Assembly (NCBI GenBank): GCA_013115125.1
Contig: JABANN010000059.1
Location: 1 to 64,000 of the forward strand
DNA from: Perkinsus olseni
Lineage: Eukaryota > Perkinsozoa > Perkinsida
DNA: 64,000 nucleotides
Direction of reading: 5' to 3'
The position numbers were made by a program, and so were the translations under genes. Shown here one piece after another: positions 11,551-28,706 of the stretch. Below the pieces are notes generated by a model. The model did no database searches. It had not been told where the DNA came from and saw only the letters and a program-made list of their open reading frames with translations. Numbering within the stretch: the stretch's first letter is position 1; each line of letters begins with the position of its first letter.

Positions 11551-12952
11551 ATGTTTGTGCGTGCTGTAAATTTCATACCGCTCCTTTCTCAAATCGTAAC
11601 TAGTTTTAGTCAGTCTAGTGATGGTTGCTTTGTATAGGATTCCTTGTTAATATTTTGACCCGCTTGTTGCTATTTAGCTCGCTTGTTTCTCGTGCAACTT
11701 TCTCGCGGTTGTCGTGTTATAGTGAAATATCGACCTCTCGATACCAACTTTTTCGTTCTTCTTCTCAGTGGGTTTTGCCGGTGAGGGGCAACTCTTCCTG
11801 ATCCTCATCCGCCCGGGATTGTCTATTTTGTTGTCTTATGCGATGCCTTCCACAGCAAGGATGACCCGCTATTGGTTCGGCCGCATTTTTCTCTCAAGGC
11901 CGACCTTGGATGGGATTCGAATACTCGTAGGTGCCATCCATCGTGCCTCTCTTGCCGGGTGTGATTGTTCCGCGTTTTATCGTGATTTTCTCTTGAGAGA
12001 GAAAAAGTGTCGCTCTTCTTCCCGATACAAACATTTTGTTGTTAACGCAACCCAATGCTTTGTCTCCCGCTTGGGCCAGCTCTTCGGAGATAGCTCGTTA
12101 TGTGCGCTTGTGAAGGCAGGCGTATTAATTCGCAGGGCTATAATCTCGTATTGTTGCCCTTCTGCCTTTCGTCTTAAACGGACGGGTTCGAGAGGAGAGC
12201 GTTGAATGCCGTCAGTGAGTTCTTCAGTGTTCTACTGTCAATCGTTTTATGCAAACAACGTCCCCTCAACCTATTAACAGGCGGACGACATCATCAGCAC
12301 CATCAGCACTCCCAGAGAACAGGCAAACGTCAACGTCTTCTTACTGCATGGCTCCGTTGAAAGATTTCCTCGCGTGTTGTATCCCTATGCGGGCGAATAG
12401 GGCTGTGAGGGAGCCTACGGTGTCTGGTCGGCGGCGGCGGGTGGATGATGGGAATTCGGAAAAAGTAGGTGTGGGAAAAATAGCGTGGAAATAATTGGAC
12501 AATTTTTTTCTGCCACAAGGAAAAGTTAGGCTGGCCTTCGCAAGTCATCTCGCAATTTCGTCGCGGAACGAGAGTGCGTCTGAGTCTTACTGAGCCGGCT
12601 ACGGCTTCAGACTTTAAACTGACACGCGCACAAGTTTGTGCTGAGGTTCTTGATATCTGTTGGGTGGATAAGTCAGCTGTTAGAATAGTGTTAAGGTAGC
12701 ATCCTGAAAAACATGAATTCTGTTCTCGTAACTTTCCGCGGATTTTTTTCTGGGATGAAGTTGATCGATTCATCGCACAGGTTGGGACTGACCCGAAAAT
12801 GGCGGTAAAAAGGGCGAGAACAGTAATTATTTTTTCGATGATTTGGAGAATTTTCCGTCCATTTTGTGGAAATTGTAGCGCACGAAATCTAGGGTTGGAG
12901 ATGGGAATCTTTCTGTCGCTCGGATTTGAGGAAGTTGAAAGATTCCTTTCAG
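11551..12952. other. Spacer with possible unassigned exons
   Basis: After the PI4K stop the sequence is T-rich. An open stretch at 12281-12400, preceded by the acceptor-like TTAACAG, reads ADDIISTISTPREQANVNVF and ends in TAG. It could be a 3' exon of an unrecognised gene. The 145-residue ORF at 11768-12205 is Cys- and Arg-rich without family character. Confidence 0.25.
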
Positions 12953-17436
<4,484 letters not shown>

Positions 17437-18681
17437 GTTCATTCTCGTACAGTTGTATTGAGGGCTTGGGGCGCCGTGTTACCATGCGAAACGTTGGATC
17501 ATCTAAGCTGATCCGCCTTCTCCGGCTTTGTCCTATTCTCGGTGGATGTGTGGTATCTTATTAGAGTGTAACATACTCTTGATGAATGCCTCGTAGCGTG
17601 AGTATTAGTGTTCTGATAATAAGGAAATATTTTTTGATGCCTAGCTCGGTTCATCCAACTGACGTGCATGACTCCCCGGCACGCCTGAAAGGTTTTTCGT
17701 TGCCGTAGTTTATGTGCCTCGTAGTGTGGGTATCATTTTGAAGCCTCGCTCGGTAACCGAGCTGAGCCGAGGTAATCGAGTAAAAACAGATAAACCGTTC
17801 ATCTGACTGGCGCACATGAATTCCTGTCAGCCTGAGATTTTTTTCTGTTGTGGTGGTAGTTTATGTAGGGGCCCGGTATTATCATAAGGATTTGACAGAT
17901 ACTGTATCTTCCTAGCGCGCGAAGGCTTATTGGCGTCTTGTCCGAGAGAGAGACCCATGCCGACTGGACGGATTTACAGTTACGGCGCTATGCGGAAGCA
18001 GAGCCTTTCGGTAGGGCACTTTCATGCTGCGGGAACTCAGGAGAGGGAACGTGGATTCAACCGGGGAAAATCTTCTTTTTGTGTTTGTGCAGAAAAACGT
18101 GAGTTTGATGTATGCCATCGTCTCTTTTGGGCTTCCTCAAAACGTTATGGCTTGTACCCCTTCGATTTCGTGAAAATATTGAGCATTGGTTTGATCGAGC
18201 ATTCTGGTGCAATTCGAGTAACTTGTGTCCCTTCGCGAAGGGACGTGTCTGCAGTTGAGCCCTCAAGTTCAACTCGAGTAGACTGGATTCGGGTTTGACG
18301 CGAAAAATAGTCCACTGGCGGTTTCCTTGTGTCAGACCCCAGAGCACTGGCCAGTAAAGGCCAGCAAGCGAAATAGCTGGGCGTTGGAGCCCGCTGAAGG
18401 TGTTTAAAGTCGATAATCGATTACCTCGTAGCTCTGACCTATTTTCAATCTTTTTACGAAACATAGAGATACTTGTACTTGATATCATTGGTCTTGTACG
18501 ATAGCCATCCACTCTTTCGTTTGCGAATTTCGTGGCGCGCGACATCATAATACATGTCCGTTGCCCCTCCGGTTCTCTCAGGCCGTCAATTTCATCATAA
18601 CATTTAAGTGGGTTTCCCAGTACGATGGACGTTGGGTTTTGGGATGTCTCGGGTTCGATCCTCAGTGAGGGCACTTCTCAG
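17437..18681. other. Unassigned region between the USP and SWI3-like genes
   Basis: No exon is firmly supported. A short open piece at 17957-18000 sits between plausible splice sites. A motif copy (AATTTCGTGGCGCGCGAC) lies at 18525-18543, and a sense tRNA 3' half (GTCTCGGGTTCGATCC) at 18645-18674, just before the acceptor of the next exon. The first exon of the SWI3-like gene probably lies here. Confidence 0.35.
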
Positions 18682-21600
18682 AGTTCATTGTCGTTGTAGA
18701 TGAAATGGGGAAAATCCGGTTGAAGTCTTCTGGAGACTCGGCACCCTCCGGGCGCATCAAAATAGAGTCGGGCTCGGCAGTTAACAAAAGGAAAAGATCC
18801 GAGATTGCTCCGGATGCTCCAGTGGTACCTCTTGTGAGCACCCACAATACTGGAGGTGAGTTAATGCGAAATCGTTCTTTATGAACTCGTGAGTGTCGAA
18901 GAATCACTGATCGTACTTCTGAGTGCGAGTTGCGGAAGGGTAGATCGCATCGTGGAGCTATAGACTCCAAGTTACCGTTGAGCAGCCGGTTGAGATGAAT
19001 GAGAACCCATGTCGCCATTGCTTGCGTTCCATGCCAGGTCGAGTCAGCTTGATGGTGACCGAAACAAAGGGCAAAGATTCTGCTGTGGTTCACGGAACTT
19101 CACCCGCCTTGGAAGAAGCTCTGTTGGTCGGACAGAAAGGGAAGGAGGACCGAAGCCTTCCGATTGGCAAGCACGTCCTGTCTTTTTTGAAGCGGCGGAA
19201 GGGGCTGGGAGAACTTGAGAAAGGTGAGCTTGGGCGCGGTTCGTCGACTAAGATGAGGAATCCTCATCGAGGACGATATGAAAATTCTTCTTCGATTCAA
19301 GTTATCGGATTCATCCATTGTTCGGAAATGTGCCTTCCGTGACGATGCTTTCACGCCGTGTTTGTGGGGGCTTATCCCTGTTCCTCTGGCTCTCGCGGAA
19401 CTTTTCTGCGGCATGCCGCCTCTCCCTAGGGAGAGAGAGTCTCCCTCGAGTTTCGCAGAACACGAACCGTGGCTCCTCGCCAGTATGAAAATGACCATGC
19501 GGCAATTGTGTCGTAGAAGGGAGAGAACTGGGGTATCGCTCACGAACATTGGGCTATGGCATTTTCTGGGTGCATCTTTTGGGAGAGCTCTGCTTTCGAA
19601 TTACCCAGAAGGTCGACAGGTTGGATGACTGCGAGTGTGCTCTGATGTGAGAGAGTGAGAGCTGGAGTCTCGTGAGATGATCTCACTGAGATCTTATGGG
19701 ACGACCCGTTGCAAATCTAGTGAAAGCTCTTCCCCGTACAAGGCGGTCATCGCGAACGCCGGTAGTGATCACTGACTACTGGTCAAATCAGCAGCTGCTA
19801 GTGTATCAATAGCATCGGTACATTTGGAGCATTGTGACCGGTGCAGTCAATGCTGCTAGCGCTTCGACAATTTTGGAAGCGACAAGGCGGCTAACCCGCT
19901 ATGAGGCTCATAGTATGAGCGGATCGGTACCTTTTACTGGACTCGAGAGGCACGGCTTACGAGATGTAATCAAGCAGCTTGGGCTACCCACCTTCTTCGT
20001 AACGTTCACAGTCAACGAAAGATAGTTCCCATCGCATGACAGGGTTATTGAAGATATAGAGTCGCAGAGTGATGTTCTACTCGGAAGAACCTACTTACAC
20101 TATGGAATCGTCTGCTGGGCACTAAGTGTCCTGGAAGATAGCGCACAACGAGTAGCATCATTCGCTCCACCAGCCGCTCGGGCGTTAAGTTCCTCGATCG
20201 CCGAGAATCAGAGAGGTGACCGGGCTGTCGAACGAGATCCTTGCCTTGACGAATTATCCAGTGCCAAGAGCCTTTGGTGCTCCGCAGTTCAGTGTTGTGT
20301 CTCGCTCCACTGAGTTCTCTCGGACGTTTGACAATCAGCGTGAAGGAGCGGTTCCAGTGCTCATTGGAACTCGCACTTGCCCTCTGCTTCTCTCAATCGT
20401 TCTGCTTCCGTGATCTTCCAAGATCGTTTCTTGAGTGATGGTTGCGGATTTTCAGCGTGCCGCACGGTGAATGCTCTCGGAAATATTGCGGTTTCCTTCT
20501 CAGCTCTCTATGACTTTGGTCGCCAAGTAAATGCAGACCTAGCGAAAGCTGAGGATGCCAAGACAACGAAATCCGGAGGAGCTCCATCGGAGACTCCCAT
20601 GAGTCCTGAGGTGAATGATAGGTGAGTTGGAGATGATGTTGCCTTCTCCATGTGTCGATATAGGGTTCGATCATTGGCGCATCTTCTTGTGTGCTTCTTC
20701 TTCTAAACTTGCTCTTATTAGTATTGCTGTAGAGTTCATGCTGGAATATCTTCAATTTCAGTTTCATGGATGCCTCCGTCTTGGAAGAGCAGGCTCGAAA
20801 GAAGGGGGTAAGTCACTTGCCGTAAGTGAGTGGAATACGTATCGCTGTCGCGTCACGGGTCCCATAAGTCAGAAACTGGCCGAGGCAGTTCTGGGAATTC
20901 GCGTTGATCTCGAACGAAAAAACATACTCTTTGGCAGAGTCTGGATCCTCTAGAAGCCGACGCTGTGTTCACGCGATCTGATCCTCATATCGTACAGAGC
21001 AGTCTGCATGCTGGGAAACTAACGAGAATCACCCCACTTCAAACGGATCAACTTATTCCAGGTAGGGCATGCAATCACATACTGTACTGAGATTTTCAGT
21101 GAGTTTCACTGTAACATCGGGCGAGCTGTTTCTATCCACAGACATGTCGCTCGAGTGTGTTCCTGTCCTCATTTGAAAATTCATCCTGTTTGACTCCCTG
21201 ATAGTTGTGATTTGGAATCACTGATTTCGACACACTCGATAGTGTCCTGATTGTTCACAATTGGAAGATTTTTCAGGTGTGGAGGCGGGCACGACTGAGA
21301 CTTTCCCAGAGTGGTTCCAGCCGGCATCAGTGAGCCAGGTCGAGCTGGACAGCATCTCCAGAATTTTCGGACATGGTGCTCTCGGGGAACAGGGCATTGC
21401 GAGGTATCTTGAAACACGGAGCGAGATACTTGGCGGCAAGTAAGTTTCGGGCCGCGGAGTTAGCGAAAGTGTGGTATACCCGATCTCGAATTAGACGACT
21501 GCTGTTTGTCCAGTGACTGCGGTTCGTGGCTGGACAGTCCAGTCTGAACCAGGCTACGGTCGTTTGTACGGTGTCTTTGTGGAATGTGGATAATGAAGAT

Positions 21601-24070
21601 GATTATTTTACTTCGTCCCTAATGGCCGAGTTCGATTGAGGTCTTCGGCCGAGACTGCTTGGGCCAAGCACATGGTCGCTGTTGGAATCTCGCAACAATC
21701 GACGAGAGTAATCGGAATCGGAGTGTGTAACTTAGATTTAGAGTGAACAGTTCCGAAGCTCAGAATCTGAAGGGCACACTCGGTGGTCTAGAGACTGGAG
21801 TCTCTCCGATGTAAAGTGGTTGTCCGAAAGACTCGATAACGAAATGAGTTTAAGCTGGCACGGCGGAGGTTCTTCTGTCGTGCTCTGAGAGCACTGCTGT
21901 CGCACTTAGCTTAGCGACCTTGACTACACACTACCGGAACCACCGGCTGGGGACTCGGGCGTTTAGTAAACGTCGTTTACTACTCTCGCTACGGTGTTTT
22001 CTACGGCCCTGGCGATCAAGGTTGAGGACTCTGTGATCGATTTGGCCGAGGATCATCATTTCACGAATCTGAGAAGTGGTGTGTTGTCTGATCTTGGCAG
22101 AATCGTTCTACAGGAGCAACATTATGGAGATTTTTCAGCGGCATGATCATATTGAAGAGGACTGAAAATGCTCGTCCCCAATAGTAGTCTACGACCGGTT
22201 CATCTTTTTCGCTTGCTCCATGACTGGCAGTATCTTCGTCATGAAGACACGCACTAGCACAGAGAGTGACTGCTTTTATGCAGCGGGATACCGAGTTCAG
22301 AATGGGCAGTTGCATCTGTATGGTCGAGCCGTGTTATCACTGTGAGAACCATGGCAAGAGGGACGCCAACGTCCCAATGATCAAAACAGTCTTCCCGCTT
22401 ATGCCAGTGGAAGATGACTCGTAGAATACATACTACCACTCAAGATGCGGCTTCCGACAGAGGCCTGTGATACTATCACTGCTTCACAATGACGCAAGAA
22501 TCTTTTCACATGCTTGAGAAGAAGGGCATTGGGGTTTGAGCCGTTCACTTTTTCTAGAAGTCTACGGGTATCCTGATAAATGTAGTTCGTATCTTATTGT
22601 GTTGAGTAGTCGCGATTACGTTGTGGTGGTCAATAGTTTGTTGAGCTGCTACTACTGCGGTGGTAACTACGATCTCATCAAAAGCTTGAAAAGAACGGAC
22701 TCTCCGAAAACTGTTTGGAACCTACGGTTGTGAAAAAATTGGCCACCTGTTGCTGATCATGATGTTTTCCAGCGCCTAAAATTATCCGAAGCAGTCGAAA
22801 ACTTTCAGATTTGATTCCTCAGTATTTTCGAAAAACTACCGTGCATGTTTTCTTGAACGCGGGTGAAGTCAGTGTACCTCTCAGGACACTCGAACCGTCG
22901 GACTACAACACTGCGGTCTGGTCTGTACTGCGGCATCTGGATGTGATTGGGGGGAGCCTGAGAGGAGAGAGGAGAGTCGCGGAAGTCGACACCCAGAAGA
23001 GGTAGTGATGAGATGGTGGAAATATTATCGATCATGTGGGCGTGCGCGGGTTACAACACATCTGTTTCAGAGGTGTGGAGTCCTGCTGGGGCTGTGGGAA
23101 GGACTTGCAGAAAACTTGTAACCGCACAGCATTTGCTGTGAGCATTCCAACCTTATCTGGCCACGGTGATGTACTGGCTGTTTGCCGCGAGTGCGCCGCA
23201 ACAGGGAAAACGCCGGATGGAAGTAGCGTGGGGGACGGTGGGAGTTTACTCGTTCAGAGATGGGGAGTGTCGCGGAAATGTTAGTATTCTTAGGAGAATG
23301 ATGAATGTAGAATGGGACTAAGCGTGTCAGAAATAGGTGCTTCTGCGGAGGCGGCTGCCGCCTGGCGGCATATGATGTTTTATCCCATTCGACCTTTAGG
23401 GGTAACGCGACTAGATGGTACGGCCATTAGACCTCCTACTGAAGGAGAGGTGACGAAAATCGGAGCGGCCTTAGCGGAGCGAAGCGCGGCTGGGGTTATA
23501 GTTTTAGCTGATGAACTGAAGAGAACACCTGAGGAATGTTTAGTTATTGCTGCGAGGGAATCTTTCGAGAAATTCGACAGTGCGCACGTCAAAGATACTT
23601 TGGTTGGTTCGGACAACCCTCTGATGCGACTGTTGGGTTTACTGTGTGCCATTGTGCATCCAGTGGTGGCGAGCTCGGGAGCGAGAGCCGCTATTAAGTA
23701 CATCGCTGAGCGCCGTAAAAAGGGGGAAGATAGCGATCTTTGCGGGAAGGAAATTTTGGAGGCATGCCTGAACGGGGCTCAGGAGAAGGCGAGAGAGATG
23801 ACCACGAGTGCGAACGCTATAAGTAGACGTCTCAGTGATGTATTACAAGCCCGAGTCAGTTTGGCTGAGCAGAGAGTCGCTTGGGGGGAGTCATTGGATA
23901 CAGCGGTGGTTGGGGAGGCGAGGTTGAGCCAGGGTGTTGGTCAAGCTAAGGCTAATGTACAGAGATTGGAAACAGAGATGAAGAATGCAATATTGAAGAA
24001 AGAGGAGGAAGATGCGAAGGCCGTTGAGGAAAAGCAAGAGATCAAGATTTCGCAAGAGGAGAATACGTAA
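18682..24070 (+). CDS. SWI3/SMARCC-type SWI/SNF chromatin-remodelling subunit
   Basis: A scaffold subunit of nuclear SWI/SNF-type remodellers. Exons that chain in phase: 18682-18855 (nuclear-signal-like VNKRKRSEIAPD), 19038-19223, 20504-20621, 20762-20807, 20938-21061 and 21277-21439 (SWIRM start: FPEWFQPASVSQVELDSISR, then IFGHGALGEQGIARYLETRS). At least one exon is missing near 22.5 kb. Then come 22809-23001 (TAVWSVLRHLDVIGGSL, end of SWIRM), 23071-23237 (CWGCGKDLQKTC...CRECA, a ZZ-like zinc binder) and 23331-24070. The last exon carries a SANT-like segment (LADELKRTPEECLVIAA), the family's Ala-rich stretch DNPLMRLLGLLCAIVHPVVA, and a coiled coil ending KISQEENT. The SANT repeat is weak: the usual tryptophans were not seen. 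The 5' end is not defined. The family call rests on domain order rather than any one motif. Confidence 0.72.
19834..20025 (+). mobile_element. Helitron-like helicase-domain fragment
   Basis: A 64-residue open frame ends LRDVIKQLGLPTFFVTFTVN. This resembles the 'GPPTFFLTLSA' strand of the Helitron-like N-terminal domain in Rep/helicase proteins. No start, helicase motif or ends are visible, and the frame stops soon after. It lies inside the 1280-nt intron 19224-20503 of the SWI3-like gene. Probably a decayed insertion. Confidence 0.35.
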
Positions 24071-24109
24071 ATTATCTTGTATCATTTGAGAGGATTTCCC
24101 GCTCTTAGT

Positions 24110-24312
24110 GTGTGGAGTTATTCGAGTGTTTGAATTGGTGGTGTAATTTGAATAATGGTGTAAATAATGGTGAAATTTAATTTGTAATTTGTGTGATTTG
24201 GTGCCGGGGTGAAGATTGTCTGAAGAGATTCATGGTCAACAGTGAAGCGAATTGAAGAGCGAGGATCACGATCGTCAGTTGCGACTCTGAGGGCGCAATT
24301 TAGGGAGGTAGG
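24110..24312 (+). pseudogene. Decayed duplicate of the SAE1 5' end
   Basis: Positions 24195-24312 align by eye with 25706-25825: shared GGGGTGAAG/GCGGTGAAG, GAGATTCATGG, CAACAGTGAAG, GAGCGAGGA, and GATCGTCAGTTGCGACTCTG against GATCGCCAGCTGCGGCTCTG. The copy's ATG (24232) meets an in-frame TGA after seven codons (MVNSEAN), so it is non-coding. The upstream GGTGTAATTT stretch is also shared, so promoter sequence was duplicated too. Confidence 0.7.
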
Positions 24313-24416
24313 ACTGGGCGAGAGACGAGGCTAATTCTACCGGGCAGCGTAAGTTACGCTCTGCCGCAGAGCAGTGCGCTCTCACGTGTTGCTCAAGGTA
24401 CTGCTGGCAGCAGTCT

Positions 24417-24467
24417 ACGGTATCACAGGCTGTCGCAGCAGTCTGCTGCGACAGCCTGTGATACCGT
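24417..24467. repeat. Perfect 24-bp inverted repeat with a 3-nt loop
   Basis: Arms 24417-24440 and 24444-24467 are exact reverse complements (ACGGTATCACAGGCTGTCGC, then AGCA in the left arm), separated by GTC. It lies in the block between the decayed and intact SAE1 5' ends. Confidence 0.95.
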
Positions 24468-25700
24468 CATGATCACAGATTCCATGTTACAAGCACGTTT
24501 CAAATTCAGAAGTATCAAAGTTTTTCCCTAGCGTAACGCTAGTAGCGTTCCCCAACATTCCTATGACTGAGATCCGTATCGCTTGTGACCCGCTGACTCG
24601 AAGGCGGGACCTGAAGGCGCAATACTATCTGCCACATATTATCTGCGCCTGTATTTTGGTTTCATGGGTCGATCCGCCAAGGGAAGCTCAAGCATGACGG
24701 CTTTCTCTATGCAGTTCTTGTCCCTCTTGAAGTGATCAGGACAGGGGGCCGCGGACAGTGGCCAGAGGAAAAGCAGATTTGGGTATCCGAATTCAGATTT
24801 TATGAAAGTGTACGGATGGTGTGGCACAACTTTAAAACACACTCAGACTCCGGCCACTTCGATTCCCGTCAACTTTATCATGTTTCTATGTTGTTGCGGA
24901 TTCCGCAATACGGAAGGAAGCGATATCGTCCACAAGGATTCCTCTCTCCCTTACTGGGTTAGAGATGAGATTCTCACCATGAGAATGATATATAACCCCT
25001 ACCGGTTACTTGAGGAAGTTCACCGCGAGATCACCTCTGTCTCACTTGGTATTCATGGTTGAAGTTGGAGAGATATAACTTCGGACTGAAGTCTCCAGTA
25101 CGCAAGGCCCGGAAAAGTGGTCATACTATCATAATCGTATCTGTGACCTTGTTCGCGGGTATTGTACTCGCGCTGAGGTAGACTTACGGCACCGACGAAG
25201 AGAAATGGCAGCTTGCCTTGAGTTGAGACCTACTCTTGCGATTTATCTGTGCCCATGTAGCCCACTGATAGCAGAGCTTCGTGTTATGGCTCATTGCTGA
25301 TTGGTACCGTACCAAATTGGTACTACCAATGGTACGGCAACGCCCAAAATGAATCCCCTCTGAAAACTCGTGTTTTGAAATTCCTTATTCCTTGGAGCCC
25401 TACAGAAGCATTCTCTTGTCAGCGTTAATCACACTGTGTGATCGAAGCTAGGGGCTACGACGCGTCGTAGCAGCCTGGACCGGCCCGCGAGATCGCCGAG
25501 TGACAGCTTCCCGTACGAAAGAAGGAGAATTTCCTCTGTCATGAGTGGGCGTGTTGCAATGTCTCTACCCGTGGAGGTTGTGCTCGGCTGGGGCGGCGCC
25601 GTGGCACACTGAGAACGAATTAGTGAATTTTCTGTATGGTGTGTAATGTTTCGCCAATTTCGCTGTGGGAGGTTGCGTGAGTGTTCTGAATTGATGGTGT

Positions 25701-25720
25701 AATTTTGTGGCGCGGTGAAG
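25701..25720 (+). promoter_or_regulatory. Motif copy just upstream of the SAE1 start
   Basis: AATTTTGTGGCGCGGTGAAG, 17 nt before the ATG, resembles the intron motif TAATTTCGTGGCGCGYGAC. The same site is present, diverged, ahead of the pseudo-exon. A promoter role is only a possibility. Confidence 0.3.
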
Positions 25721-25736
25721 GTGGTCCTGGAGATTC

Positions 25737-28706
25737 ATGGCCAACAGTGAAGAGATATCGGCGAGCGAGGAGGAGGTTTATGATCGCCAGCTGCGGCTCT
25801 GGGGACGCAATGCGCAGAGGTGATAGCAGGCCGATGGGTGGTGGGAGCCTTTGTGGTGCGCACGCGGAAGAAGCTCATGATCATAGACATTCAGAATTCA
25901 CCAAGTCTGTTCATCCTCCTCTGTTTTTCTAGTAGCATTCAACCGACCAGTGACTTACTGGTGGGAAATTGTCGAATGCTCGCGCGGTTGCGGAACAGTA
26001 GTGATTTGAGATGCTTTGGTCGTTGGCAATACATCAATGACTGAGTCCTACTCACGCACTACCGTGAGTAACTACATTTTGTCGTTAATAGATTTCGAGG
26101 TCATTCCTACTTTTTCCAGTCGATTGAAGTCGGGTTCGGTGCTGATCTTCGGTCTCTCTGCCATCAACGTAGAAGTCGCCAAGAACGTCCTCCTAGCCGG
26201 AGCGAACATCACCCTGGCCGACGATCGTGCAGTCACGGAGGACGCTCGGGCTTGGAACTTCCTTCTGCCAGCGGGTAAGACATCTCATTTCATTTCACGG
26301 TTTGTTTATCATTCATTCGGGTCTCGGCGGGCCCTAAGTTCTTCCACGGGGATACTGATAATCGTCGAGAATTTCTTTCGCTTTGGGTTGATAGGTGGAA
26401 GTTCCACCGTGGAACCGGTGCGCTTGAGAGGGAATGGCGCAAATCTCTCGAGAGAATATTGGAGATCGTTGACGGTATCAATTTCTTATTTTTCCATCAG
26501 ATTTGAGCGCCTACAGAACCCTCGCTGAGGCCTCTGCGGCGTCCCTGCGTGGGATGAATCCTCTGGCTACGGTGACTGTCACTGATGAGAAGTCTGTTGA
26601 TATGAAGAAGTTCAATACGGCTTCGATTGACCTCGAATTCAACTTCCCTGAAGCGAAGAGGCTTGCCGAAGCGGCGCGGAAAGCCGGCGTGGCGGTTTTT
26701 CTGTCGTTTGGGTTCGGCGGAGTTGGATGGTGGTGTGCTGATCTTGTAAAGCACAGAGTGTTAGAGAGGTCCTTGGGGAATAAGGCAGCAGTGGTGAGTT
26801 GGTTATACGAAGCTCTTATTCTCGTTGTGAATTTCGTGGAATGATGCTCGGAATTTCTCATGACTGAATGGTGACCGAAGCGTGGAACGGATTGTATCCG
26901 TCTGAACGTCTGCGTGTGAAATGCGACATAGAGAACTGTAGTTGGTAGAGACTCAGATTCAAAAGGTGTTGCAATAATTGAAAAAATCGAATGCACGGAT
27001 TGGCATTCGCATGCATGCTTGGCATTAGTGAATGAGGTAGAGCAAGGCAGCTATAGAGGTGGAAGTTTTGGGGTTGAACTGCTGCCATTATTGAGTTATC
27101 CTTCAGCAGTAAAGAACTCTGTTAATGGCCCATTGACAGAGTTTCTTACTGCTATCCAGACATTGCACGGAGATGACTCGGCTGTGCCTACACTATGAAT
27201 CTAAACCCTTCCACAAAATTATATCACATCGCGTTTTTTCCTCATTTCTTCCAATTTATTGCGATTGGGGGTCTGAAACTTGGCATACGGGGTAATCAAG
27301 CATGGAGAAAAAACATATATAAAAATCAGATCGAATCTCGCTCGCCCTAGTAAAATATCTGAAACCGTCGATTTCAGCACGTCCACAAAATAATATCACA
27401 CTCGGAGAATATAGACTTCCAACCGACACAATATAATATATATTCGAATATAATATTTATATTCGAATCGATACATCCCGAATCGCTCGCCATTGGCAGA
27501 TCTGTTATATATGCGGATGGATGCGATGAAGCTCTGCGCAGTGTGGGAACTTCTAGCGTTATTATTGGAGTGGAATTCCTGTAGAGGGCGTTCTTTTTCA
27601 GGAGATCACTACTGCCTCTTTTGATGACTTGCTCTCGAGGTCTATTGTGGATCTGCTTGGTGGAGTTAAATTAAAGAAGGCTCCGTAAGGCGGTATTGCG
27701 CGTTCAACAAACCCCCTCAGTGATCGCATTTTACTGCTGTGCATGCCATGATAATAGCAAGGCATGAGTAGTACAGCTAGTGGATATTCGAGACTTGGAT
27801 AGAATTGAAGGGGCGATTGAATAGTTATAGTATCCGGTTACTGCTTCCGCTGTTTGTATTTGTTCAGGGGTGTTACACAGCCTGACTCGGAGTTGGCGGA
27901 GAATTTCCCACGTCGGAATTTTCGTAGCCTCGTTTTCATGATGGTTGGCGAACTTACTGAAGAGATATCCGGAGCGAACATGAAAATGGTTTCGGAAAGT
28001 TTTCTATAATCAGAGTGTCTCTCTCTCAGATTCGAATGCGCTATGGTGCCCCTACTCCTACGAATCCGATCCCAGCTGGGCTCGTGGCCGGCGTCCGAGA
28101 AGGAGTTCGGTGAGCAGATAAGCTCTGTCACTGCGAGTTCGACGGATACCGCTATGGCTAAGGTGTGCACTGGTCGGATTCTCGGACTCGGTGATCTATT
28201 CTCTATCGGGCTCTTACTCGAACACTATGACGAACGCTGTGGCAGGGTGTTCATTTTTTACGACGAGGATAATTTCACGTGGCTGATAAAAAGGTCGATA
28301 AACGAGGGATGTATTTTCCACTCGCGATGTCTATCACTTTTCCACGCGATAATGATATCCTTGAGCGGTAGAACTTTGAGAATCTGCGAATATCGACCCG
28401 AATGAGTTCCGGAGTTTCGTGGTTTACCTGTCTCCCGACCGATTGGCACATCCACCACTGGCTATTTTTCGGGCTGTGTTGCACGTAGCTCGACTCTCAA
28501 CTTGCGCTTCTTTAGCCAGTAGTGAGATCTCTGCTTATGATCCGTCATATCTTGTCAGTTCCTCGAGCCTATTCTCTCGGAGCCGCGGTTGATGCAGCAG
28601 ATTTCGGCGGGACCGATACCACCTTGTGCTGCGGTGGTGGGCGGCTTACTGGGTCAGGAGGTTGTCAAGGTGGTTACTCGCCGGGATGAACCCCTGGTGA
28701 ACACTG
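25737..28706 (+). CDS. SAE1: SUMO-activating enzyme subunit 1 (AOS1/SAE1)
   Basis: It pairs with UBA2 to adenylate SUMO; this subunit carries the adenylation-domain partner fold but no catalytic cysteine. Exons 25737-25819, 26120-26274, 26501-26794, 27602-27684, 28030-28162 and 28559-28706 join in consistent phase. The N terminus has the E1 signature VYDRQLRLWGRNAQ, followed by LKSGSVLIFGLSAINVEVAK and NVLLAGANITLADD, the nucleotide-binding Rossmann unit. The middle exon gives LRGMNPLATVTVTDEKSV. The C-terminal exon gives PIPPCAAVVGGLLGQEVVKV, then VTRRDEPL, matching the SAE1-specific 'PVCAVVGGILAQEIVKALSQRD'. The start is the ATG preceded by GAGATTC. A last exon is still needed; 28975-29073 (GGGAAGVVLRLGV) is possible but unproven. 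The final CDS end is therefore open. Confidence 0.9.

Larger units (their letters stand above)
24071..25736. other. Spacer with a duplicated promoter/exon and an inserted block
   Basis: Contains the pseudo-exon copy of SAE1 (24110-24312), then about 1.3 kb unlike either flank, including a perfect hairpin (24417-24467). The true SAE1 5' region follows. Palindromic GGTACCGTACC-type sequences lie near 25302-25335. No gene seen. Confidence 0.55.

Noticed and set aside
27427-27470. AT-rich palindromic cluster suggesting an origin or matrix site
   Set aside because: Low complexity within an SAE1 intron; nothing beyond composition supports a function.
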